64,000 nucleotides of DNA from Actinernus sp. WN-2022 (taxonomy: Eukaryota > Cnidaria > Anthozoa > Actiniaria > Actinernidae). Shown here piece by piece: positions 55,324-64,000 of the stretch. Within the stretch, counting starts at the first letter, position 1. Every line of letters starts with the position of its first letter. The position numbers were made by a program, and so were the translations under genes. The notes beneath the pieces are model-generated. The model worked only from the letters and a program-made list of their open reading frames with translations. It was not told the origin of the DNA and searched no databases. The stretch is from positions 79,217,740 to 79,281,739 of the forward strand of contig JAOWCC010000577.1 in NCBI GenBank assembly GCA_030867875.1. Direction: 5' to 3'.

Positions 55324-56345
55324 TTAACTCTTTACCATCCGAGCCTGTAAATAGGAGATGCATGAGTCTGTTACTATAAAAATTATTGCATCTTATCTAG
55401 ACATGCTGGAAAGACGATGTTGCAATATTATGCGAAGGGATGTATGGCTTCAAAGTCAGAGCTATAACAGGGATCGCTCGACTCTTTCACTATGGGGAAA
55501 AGCCCATTTGTTTTGGCGATTGTTTCATTTCTTCGATTTTCACGAAATTCGAGGAGCTGAAAATCGGCTCAAAAAAACCTTCCCATTCGCACTTGAAATC
55601 AAGAGCAAACACAAAATAACCACTCAGTCGGTACAGTACCTTGTTTAATCTTTCCAACCAGCAGGTTTGTTTTCACAAAACACACCAAGCGACGGTGCCG
55701 ACCACGCCGATGTTTGCACTGCATTTCACTTGACCACATTTTCCTGCTCCCACCTCCGATTGCATGCTGGGTAATGGACACAAATTTCACAAGGAGTCCC
55801 CCCCCTCTGGGACTCCGGTAGGTTTTTTTTTATAAGTCTTTTACCCATACAGCCAAGAGCGGTGATTTGAACTCAAGCCGTTGCTTTAAAGTGACAAAAA
55901 CACATCCTAATAGGTTGAGCAGGGGTAAAAGACTGCAGGATTTCAAGGATTTCATTGAAGAATTTTTTCCTGTGTCTGAAAGCACAAACACAACGGAAAA
56001 ACCCTGTGAAATCCACTCACAAGGCCTACTAAAAGCAAACGAAGTAATTTCCAGCCGTCCTCAGACTTAATGATGTCCTCAAGCTCTCTTACAGTGGCAT
56101 TTTTCTCCAAAATTAGAGCACATTTCATTGGAAACCCTAAAGAAGTTGCAATACCTACCGTCGACCAGTTCGTAGAATTCACCCGAATGGCATTGTGGAG
56201 AAAGTTTGAGCCCTCGGATTAAAAAGTCAGCAGTATATATTTAACTACCCCGGGCTAGCCAAACTTGAACTAAGGGGGGAGGGTCGAGTTAGCACTCAGG
56301 ATTTCACCAATTGAGCTCACACACGATCGGACGACAAAGAGTTAA
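55324..56345. mobile_element. TTAA-bounded element inside the satellite
   Basis: TTAA at 55,324-55,327 and 56,342-56,345 flank inverted ends CTCTTTACCATCCGAGCC and (complement) CTCTTTGTCGTCCGATCGTG. The satellite continues on both sides, which proves insertion. The piggyBac type is inferred from TTAA. The interior contains short frames only, including 55,358-55,648 and 55,952-56,182, neither recognised. Confidence 0.75.
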
Positions 56346-56440
56346 GATCTTGTGTAATCTTATTAAGATCTTAGCAAGATCTTTTAGATTTCTTTATACA
56401 AGAATATTATTATTAGATCTTATGTACTCTGAAATCACTC
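56346..56440. repeat. 21-bp satellite, right part
   Basis: Continuation of the AGATCTT repeat array beyond the insertion, fading by 56,440. Confidence 0.85.
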
Positions 56441-56635
56441 GTATTCTAATTTTTGTATGAACCAATTGTTCTCAAGAAATTACCCTACTTTTGGTGACAT
56501 CTTGAATACCAAGTTTGGTGGAACATCAGCAGAACAAATGACATACCACAGCACTATGTATTCCAGAAAAGGCAACTCATGCAGCTACATTGTTCAGTTT
56601 AATTTACGACTTGTTACTGGCCCCAGTTAAAATAT

Positions 56636-56870
56636 GCTGTGATCACAGTTGTGATCACAATTGTGTGATCATGGGTAAAAACTTTTACATGTGATCACAC
56701 TCCATGGTGATACTACATGTATGATCACAAATGTCAGGAGTGAAGGGAAGTCAGAGGAAGTGTGAATTCACACTTACAAGTGTGATCAATTATTAGACAG
56801 TGTGATTGTAAGCACTAAATTCCTTTATGATAATTGTGATCACACATAATATTATATGATCTGATGCATG
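56636..56870. repeat. GTGATCAC palindrome cluster
   Basis: About ten TGATCA-centred sites (GTGATCAC, TGTGATCA, ATGATCAC) in 240 bases. Probably a degenerate tandem repeat. Confidence 0.6.
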
Positions 56871-57799
56871 TTGTGGTAATTATTACAATGTCACAATTAA
56901 TAATAATTCTTACATTAATCTGTCTAGTGACTAGTAATTAAAATTGGTTTGACCAACATTAAAACTAAACCAATCATGACACTGTGAACTAAATTCAATA
57001 AAGTTTAATTATGATTCATAAACAATTAACATACATGTACATGTATGTATATAAAATATATAGCAAACACCTCTGTAAGTTGCAGAATCATGTCTTGCCA
57101 ACTGTAATACTACATAATGATAAGCAGAAGTACATATTTAAATAAATTGTAATAAAATAGACTAGTTAGCTTCATACGTCACAGACTATTCACGTGGTCT
57201 GAAATGGGTAAACACAGCATGAAATACAGTGTTTGTATAGGAATCCGATGCCAAATAATTTCCCTAAAATCGAATTTCTGAAATATTCACAGCCTGCAAA
57301 TGTAAGGTACCAGGCAAAAGATTAACTAATCAAAATTTGAGGGATGTAGCTGTGCTGGGAAGCGAGCAGTTGTGTTTTCAGTTAACCATACATTTGTCTG
57401 TATTTGGAATGAGTCCAAGTCTGTGGAAAATTGTTTAGATAATGCCTTACGCTTTAGCCTCCTCCGCAGTCAACTCTTATATGTTTTAGATCCGGGAAAG
57501 CCGGATCCGAGCGGGGAAGCCACTATTGACTGGGGAGGAAGAGAAGAAGAAAGAGTTGCATGCCAAATTTGAACATAATTTCTGCACACTGCGCATATCA
57601 TTAGATGCATAACAAATAATACTCAGTAGGGTGAGACAACAGCGAAAATAAGGTACATACTGGAGTAAATGAAGAAGGGTTAGTTCAACCCTGTGAGAAA
57701 TTGCCCTCCTTGTCAGAGGCTGTTGCCTAACTTTCAGTTTGAATGGTTGTGGTGTAGAAACTTCCATACAAGACAGTGAAGTAATTTGGCGTATAACAT

Positions 57800-58240
57800 A
57801 TGACATGTATTTTAAAATGACAAAGATATGGCCATCTACAAAGTCAATACGTTATGAATATTAAGCCCGGTTACAATTTAAAATTATTCTTAACATGCCG
57901 TGAAACAGGAAACAACGTCAATATTTAGGACAATAACATTCCGTGAAACAGGAACTGAAACAGCGTGTAACGAACGTGAGTGCATGCCGCTTAGAATTTA
58001 CCATAATAATTATGAATGAAACATCTATCTTCAGAAATAACCGGTAAACGGTACTTTTGTTAATTTTAAGATTTCATAAAAGCATAAAGGCATAGTATGA
58101 CTAACTGGGGTAATCAAATGAGCTCATTTGGACTTGTAAAACTATAATAAGGACTGGAGAACACGTAAAGTAATCGTTCTCGTCAGGGGTCAAACGGTTA
58201 AACAGGGTTGTTTAGTGGCCGAAAGGCGAAGAATTCAGAG
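57800..58240 (+). repeat. uninterrupted partial copy of R1
   Basis: Matches 16,781-17,056 then 36,769-36,970 without the LINE (TGGCCATCTACAAAGTCAAT; AATCAAATGAGCTCATTTGG; GGAGAACACGTAAAGTAA). It serves as the empty site for the LINE insertion. It lacks the R1 termini. Confidence 0.85.
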
Positions 58241-58515
58241 AGAGTATCAGAGACGCATTTATTACTGGACTCCAATCTCACTCGATTCGCCAGAGACTGA
58301 TTGGAGAACAAAACACTGGACTTAAAGACAATGTTTGACCAGGCTCGCGCCCTCGAGTCAGCTATGCGTAGCTCTGAATCCTATACGGCACCTCAACCAT
58401 TTTCAATGCAGCAGTTCCTCCTTCAGTCACCCTTGGGCAGTCCGACTCTAGCACTCTAGCCGCAGCACCGTCTGTATGTCCGACGTGTTTCTTTTGTGGA
58501 AACAGTAAGCACCCC
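58228..58515 (+). pseudogene. Gypsy-type Gag remnant
   Basis: RDAFITGLQSHSIRQRLIGE in one frame, then (after a frameshift near 58,330) MFDQARALESAMRSSESYT, then another shift to CFFCGNSKHPRS near 58,487-58,510, the first half of a CCHC-like knuckle. This order is typical of the Gag of metazoan Ty3/Gypsy elements. No pol follows. Confidence 0.7.
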
Positions 58516-59121
58516 CGCTCTTTTTTATTTTGAGAGTTGAAAGTTGTTGCAGTACAGGGACACTTTCTTGATCTCGTCAAATGACCATAATTCCAGCACT
58601 GAAATGAAATAAAGAACATCATTAATTAAGCTGTCGTAAGTAAACTGTTTGAAGTGCTGGACACACGACCGAGAGAACGAACTACCTCTAATTTCCTGTT
58701 TATATACTCCTTAAACAAAGCTATTACACAACCGGCTCAACATAACACACTATACAACGAATAACATCAATTGACATACCAAACAACACGTGTACACTTG
58801 GGCGGATTTCAAAACGCACAGAATACGATTATATGCTAAACTTCGTATCACACACAATTCATTAGTAACTCCCAGCTGAGATATATACATGCATGGGTGG
58901 GGATGGGTGAATGTGCAGATTATTTATTTAAAATTAATGATATTCTTTTGGAATTAATTTAACATTATTTTTCAAACCATTACAATCCTGTAGCATAAAT
59001 ATATTTTGTAAATGATAATATTTAATTTTAATCAAGTATTTTTGTTTGCTATGCAGATTCCAAACATTGAGTGCACACAGTGCAAGATTATTGTTGCAAT
59101 TGTATATCAGTCTGTTCAGAC

Positions 59122-59252
59122 ATGCCTGTGTCTGAGTGTTGTGAAGGAAAGGAACAAGCAATAGCAGATGTAGTACAGCAAGGTTTTCAGTTCTGCAATG
59201 AACACTGGGTAGCTACAGTGATTGTAGGTTGTGTTACCATCTTCATATACTG
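59122..59252 (+). CDS. candidate exon 1 of small membrane protein gene
   Basis: The ATG at 59,122 opens MPVSECCEGKEQAIADVVQQ, then GFQFCNEHWVATVIVGCVTIFIY, and reaches TG|GTAAGC at 59,253, a strong donor, in phase 2. An acceptor-like TCTGTTCAG lies just before the ATG, suggesting a 5-prime UTR exon upstream. The exon cuts a predicted TM helix in half. The exon at 63,510 starts in matching phase with more hydrophobic residues. Not recognised as a family. Confidence 0.5.
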
Positions 59253-60358
59253 GTAAGCATGGAAGCATGGATATTAATAATTATATATAATATTACATGA
59301 CTGTATGTATAACTCTTTATTGCCAGTGCTACATGTAATTAAGATATTAAGATAGATATAGATCTGTGTGTGTGAAAATATAATATATGGGCCTCAAAAT
59401 AATGGTCAGTCATTAGTCAATGTCCAGCCAGAATGGGGGCTAGTGAGTGATGACCAGTCAAACAAGTTTTTGTCTAGCTGGGCTTTTGATCTTGTTGATT
59501 GGTCATCTGCATGCATGTTTACTTCCAAATCAATGTAGGGTAAAATATTAAAACCAGTATAAAAGTGTTGACTGAGAGGGTCTGAGCTTGGCTATCCAAG
59601 GCAATTAACAAATGCTTCTGTGGCACACATGCATGTACGTTATTTGGGAAACCATGTGTGTCCAGTCAGTGGTATAATTAAAGCTGGTGACTTCAATTCC
59701 AGGCTAGCGAGGTATATTTCTTCCAATTAAAAGGTAAGTCTAAATAATTATATGGGGGTTAGGAAGGAAAGAAGGGGTAGAAAGGGGGTAAAATGTAGGT
59801 AGGGGTGAGTACTATAGAGGGGTACATGTAGGGTTGGGGAGGGTGAAATGTTCTCTTTTAATCATCCTAGCTCCCCTCTCCCCCCAAATAAACTCCCTTT
59901 TTATGACCCCAAAATTAAAAATAAACGCTTTTTAGAATCTTGATTTTTAAAACAAGTTTTAAACAATTTAAACCAGTTTTTGAATTTTCGAACTGCATGG
60001 TTAAAAACAATTGAACTGGTTAATAAATATATTTTTAACGACAACATATGATTATACAATCACGTATGTTTAATACATTTGTATGTTTGCTATACAATAT
60101 AGGTTTGGTATTCATCCATTGACAGTGCTCAAGAATATTATTTGGCCTTAATTCGTGGAACAACTTCATGCATGCATTCCTGGGTAATTCTCATACATTG
60201 TACATGTAACTACGAATAACCGTAATGTATGTAACTATATACTGAATGAATAATTACCATAGTTTTATACAGTAACCAGCTAGTGCATATCTAGCCATGT
60301 GTTTAATATGCGAGTACAGATGCATCCAATGATGACATCATGCTTTTCATGAAATATT
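59253..60358. other. probable intron sequence
   Basis: AT-rich, no ORF. Lies between the two candidate exons; that intron also contains the 60.4-62.3 kb repeats. Confidence 0.35.
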
Positions 60359-60508
60359 AATCACTTAATGACTCTCCTCGTGGGAAGCAGTGAATTTAAT
60401 GTTTCTGCGAGATCCTCGATGTTCCCCGAGACAGATTAATGAGGGGAACATCAAGATCGAGGAGAAACAAAACTCACTATTTCCCAAGGAGCCAGTCATT
60501 AAGTGATT
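60359..60508. repeat. foldback, about 65-base arms
   Basis: AATCACTTAATGACTCTCCT at the left, near-complement ending GTCATTAAGTGATT at 60,508. Inner arms share GATCCTCGATGTTCCCC. Loop about 15 bases. Confidence 0.8.
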
Positions 60509-60519
60509 TGTTATACAGC

Positions 60520-60745
60520 AAATCATTACTCGGGCTGCCTGTGGCAGCGACGAGTCTTAAAATGCAAGTCGTTATTTTTTATTTTTTTTATTTCATGTAG
60601 CACGCGGTCTGCGCATGCGTTAAAGGTCAAATTCACACCAATCAGATTGCACTGTGCTGGTCACGCAACAATCGCCAGGTTAATTTATTTACATAATTGA
60701 ATACAGTAAAATGGCGGAAGACCCGCGAGGAACTTTCTCTCTAAT
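60520..60745 (+). repeat. dispersed repeat, inverse copy of 12,905-13,130
   Basis: See the partner entry. It ends just as the ATG of the decayed ORF begins (AAAATGGCGGAAGACCCG). Confidence 0.7.
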
Positions 60746-62028
60746 TTGGAGTCTCATCTCTCAAATGTAAGCCAGTTTAATGTTTTATTTAACTTCACTC
60801 GTGCGAAAGCCTTCCAACAGGCTCAGGATATTTCAACTGGCGCTATTGACGGAGCCGAAGGACCGCGTTTTTTACCCAGATGGCCAGTGATTTTATATAC
60901 GACACGTACGACGACCTGAAGCCAGTGAACTGGGGCCAGGATCCGGAAAGCTAAAATTCGAAGAAATAGATATTGGAATCTATAAGCCATCGACTCGCTG
61001 TGCTGCATTTAAAACATCCGAGGAAAACATCTTATTTTGGGTGAAGGCACTTCAAGACCAATATTACGAGTCTCTTAAAAACTGTCAGAGATTTAAATTT
61101 ACCGTAAGTTGGATCAGAGAGTATTGAGATCAAGTTATTTCGTTCCAGCGAGGATATTGACCTAGCGGAAACGGTACAAGCTGTCGAAGGATTTTACTTA
61201 TAATCATCCACATCTATTTAACAACAGGAATAGTTATGTGCCAAAGCATGGGCAAAGATTGAGTTTCCCAGATTACAGATGAAAGTAGAGAACTTAATGA
61301 ATGAAGAAACAGAGGTCACGCGCGACATGCTTGATAACATGAACATGTTCAACACTTTATGTTATACTAAGAAAACAAAACAAATTACAGAGCCTGCAAG
61401 TTCACAAGTCAATGAAAAACCCTAAGAGCCTGTAGTTTTGGATCAACATATCCTTGAAACTCCAAAAGCAACATACACATGAGTCAAATTCAAACCGGAA
61501 GAGACGGAATTCTTTAGATTATTCACGAGGATAAATTTGTTAGCCCGCAATAAGAACTATCTCGCTGCTTTAATGACCTTGATTTGTAACACGAAGGCTG
61601 ACCTAACTGATATGCGTAATGAATTCTTACTCTCGTCACATCAAAACGAAACTCAGTCATTTGGAAGACAAATTAGTGCAGCAAGATAATACATACAAGA
61701 CCGAAATCAAGATGCTGTCATCGCGTATTATTGACCTAGAAGTTTAAAATGGCGAGTTGAAAGCGGATATAATAAAGCTGAGATCCGACTTTCAAACTTT
61801 AAAAACAAAATCAAGAATACAAAAAAGAAGACAATGAAAGACCAAGGTCTCCAGTGTTCCGAGACTACCCAACCTACTGAAGCTTATCAGTTTGTTCAAG
61901 AGCGATCTTTCTTACATGACAACCCGATCCCTATTCATCAGAATACATTTTCTGTGCTAAATGACGAGAGTTTACAATCACCTGACCGACAACTCACTAC
62001 TAAAGAAAGGGACCATGAAGTACGGTAG
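60711..62028 (+). pseudogene. decayed coiled-coil ORF, probably retroelement ORF1
   Basis: The ATG at 60,711 (MAEDPRGTFSLIWSLIS) follows the dispersed repeat. Coding-like pieces in shifting frames include FEEIDIGIYKPSTRCAAFKT with FWVKALQDQYYESLKNC (60,950-61,110), ETEFFRLFTRINLLARNKNY (about 61,500) and a coiled coil EIKMLSSRIIDLE / LKADIIKLRSDFQTL (61,700-61,800). A last frame runs 61,834-62,028. There are many stops and shifts. A coiled coil without a polymerase, preceded by a repetitive 5-prime region, suits LINE ORF1, but no diagnostic motif is visible. Confidence 0.45.
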
Positions 62029-62243
62029 TACGGTTAATTATCGGGTTCAAAACAATGAATATATGCCTACTCAAATGCAGTGTGTTAAACGAATAAGTAG
62101 TGTTTAAATTATAAGGTCAACATACGAGAAAAACAAAACTATTAAATTACATATATACTAGAGGAGCAGAGAATGAAAGTCACCGCGCTACCGGCCACTA
62201 AAGACTGCTAAATTCAGCTAATAATTCTTCCCTTTGGTTATTA

Positions 62244-62325
62244 CTAAGAGGATTTCAAATGAAAGTGTATTACATCTTCAATCTCATGTGGCCCGAATGA
62301 AAGCCCAGATGGGCTCTTGTTATTG
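62244..62325 (-). repeat. inverse copy of 11,408-11,487 repeat
   Basis: Contains AGCCCAGATGGGCTCTTGTT; see the partner. Confidence 0.7.
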
Positions 62326-63509
62326 TAAAATTCCTTTTGCCTGAGTTTTGGTAAAACAAAATATACTTTTCCTACCTTAATAGCTAGCCAGTGGTGTATG
62401 TGACACATCACAGCATCTTCTGTCACAATGTGATCACGTGGTGGGATACATTTGAATTGTATCCCATGTGTGATACATTGGATTTTGACAACTGTCACAT
62501 GACCCTGGATCAACCAGTGAGAGTGTGAATTGTTTATGGAAACCTACATGTATGGCTATGTAACAAGATTTCTTATCCTTCTTTTTTCACTACTTATTGA
62601 ATGTATAAAACAAATAGATATCATTCTGCCATGGGTCTGGGGGCGGCCTTCACCTCCTTGGAACCTGGAATAGTACTGGCTATCCAAACAATGCCTAACC
62701 CTGAAACAATACAAACCCTAACCCTAAAACAATGGAATTCTCTGTGAGTGCAGTCCAAATGGGGTCCAATAAAAAGCAAGGTTTTGAGAGGCGAAGGCCT
62801 CCTGTGGGTCTGTTCTGTCCTCGTAACTTATAGATCTATACACATATGATATCATAGCGTGATGAGAACAACAGTCATGACACTCAACTGCATCTCGTGA
62901 CATACTTATTTGCCACCCACCCCTCCCTTGGATATGCATGTTATTGATTGATTCACCAGTAAAGGTTAGGGTGAAATGTGGGGGAGGGGTGGGGGTTTCC
63001 CAGAAAGGTGAAGAGATCCCTTATCGGTTCCCGTCAAATACAAATTGTGACATAATCTTACGATGTAAGATGCACAGCAGAATTACATCTATTTGTTATT
63101 TAAGAAAAATATTGATTGTCTTTAAATAATAGCGGAGCTCATGCACAGGCCCAAGACTCCCTCTAGTAGAGCACCATACACGCTCATGCAGTCTGCCCCA
63201 CCTCGTGTTCTCTAGCTCAACTTAATAGTTCCAAGTTCACAAGGTCGTGGGTTTGAAGCCAGGGCCGAGACTGTTTTTTCCCTTCACTTTTAACTCTTCT
63301 TTCTAAAAAAAATAAAATGACAATGTTCACGAGTACATTTAGTACCGAACTATTATATAACGATTCAAGCTCCACTCATAGGATTTCCTTTGTATAGATA
63401 CTAATTAGTTGCTATCATGCATGTGCTTCATCAGTTTCCTTTGCTTTCTCATTCGTTGTATACTGTCTGCTTTAAATATTCACAACTAATAGAATGTTAT
63501 TCCTTTCAG
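62326..63509. other. no gene recognised; probable intron
   Basis: Simple AT-rich DNA with GT-rich patches. At about 63,235-63,270 GGTCGTGGGTTTGAAGCC is a weak pol III B-box-like site, insufficient for an RNA-gene call. Confidence 0.35.
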
Positions 63510-63666
63510 TTTGATCGTGTGCTTCAACTGCTACAAGACTATTACAAGAAATATGGCGAACTATTCGGGTAGGAGGAACTATTGTATTAGTTTTCAGAGC
63601 TTTGAGTTAGCTTTACGATGTAGGGTAGCTTTAGGATACCCGGGGTGCCAGAAGAGCGTTATCCAT
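63510..63666 (+). CDS. candidate exon 2 of small membrane protein gene
   Basis: Follows the acceptor TTATTCCTTTCAG. Joined in phase 2 with 59,122-59,252, the reading continues the membrane helix (LIVCFNCYKTI) and then a basic, polar tail. It stays open to TGA at 63,667-63,669, or may splice at GGGTAGGA (63,569). The total would be about 96 aa. Evidence is phase match and split hydrophobic helix only. Confidence 0.45.
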
Positions 63667-63669
63667 TGA

Positions 63670-64000
63670 GAATCACAGAGTTTCAAATCAGGAAAACACG
63701 TTTAACCGGTTTTGCTGAGCCATTGGTAAGCCAATGAAAAGTACCGTTTCATTCAGGACTCGCGTTTGCACCTTGGTAATGAGTAAATTATCCAATCAGC
63801 GACGAGCCCTCTTTTTCTTCCCTCGCCTGCCTCTTCGCCTTTCATTTGTTTGATCTTATGGAACCCAGGGTAGTTTACATTGTAGCTCAGAAACTGGATC
63901 TGTAGCGTTAAGAGAAACACTATATTTTTTAATGTTCTGGCATTAGAATGGATTGCTCATAGGCTTAACTTTACGATATTTATTTCTATCGACTCAGATG
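63670..64000. other. nothing recognised to window end
   Basis: No ORF, repeat boundary or RNA signature seen. Confidence 0.4.

Noticed and set aside
58362..58622. Minus-strand ORF with CWNYGH resembling a zinc knuckle
   Set aside because: The plus strand shows several consecutive Gag motifs in the right order, so the minus-strand frame is taken as a shadow.
62244..62513. 89-aa minus-strand ORF
   Set aside because: Its C-terminal third is the dispersed repeat also found at 11,408-11,487.

Overview
This is eukaryotic, AT-rich, repeat-dense DNA that looks like a cnidarian (most likely anthozoan, coral-like) nuclear genome. Supporting signs are non-LTR retrotransposon fragments, a tRNA-derived SINE, a Penelope-type GIY-YIG remnant, many short foldback/TIR elements, and candidate spliced exons with GT/AG borders. 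Assignment to Cnidaria is inference; I see no host gene that fixes the species.

The centrepiece is a 17.4-kb Polinton/Maverick element at 19,128-36,551, bounded by terminal inverted repeats of about 511 bp (left) and 438 bp (right) and a 5-bp target duplication with one mismatch. Left to right it carries: a small Cys-rich ORF; a protein-primed family-B DNA polymerase (+), broken by four in-frame stops and one frameshift; a retroviral-type DDE integrase (-), broken by one stop and one frameshift; a 34/36-bp minisatellite; and a minus-strand block of small membrane or hypothetical genes, a FtsK/HerA-like packaging ATPase (frameshifted) and a capsid-type protein (intact). The right third holds divergent and convergent virion-type genes, with an intact 129-aa membrane protein and an intact 208-aa membrane protein. 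No maturation protease was recognised. As it stands the element cannot make its own polymerase or integrase.

The Polinton sits in a nest. It splits a minus-strand LINE reverse transcriptase immediately after its YADD motif; the YADD side lies at 36,552 and up, the downstream part at 19,127 and down. The same LINE also carries a 1.04-kb TIR element (17,592-18,634). The LINE (about 17,057-36,768) interrupts a TIR element (16,068-38,620), and the continuous version of that interruption point is seen at 57,800-58,240. A still larger TTAA-bounded pair of 20-bp inverted ends (14,174 and 38,782) may be the outermost shell.

Elsewhere: 0-10 kb has a LINE RT fragment, foldbacks and a TGACGTCA-rich repeat; 10.4-14.2 kb has two adjacent TTAA-bounded elements sharing TIR starts, one holding the Penelope remnant; 40-45 kb has two LINE fragments and a candidate single-pass membrane protein gene; 46-52 kb has several MITEs and a cluster of short palindromes; 54.7-56.4 kb has a 21-bp satellite split by a TTAA element; 58.2-58.5 kb has a Gypsy-type gag remnant; 59.1-63.6 kb has two candidate exons of one small membrane protein gene; 60.7-62.0 kb has a decayed coiled-coil coding region.
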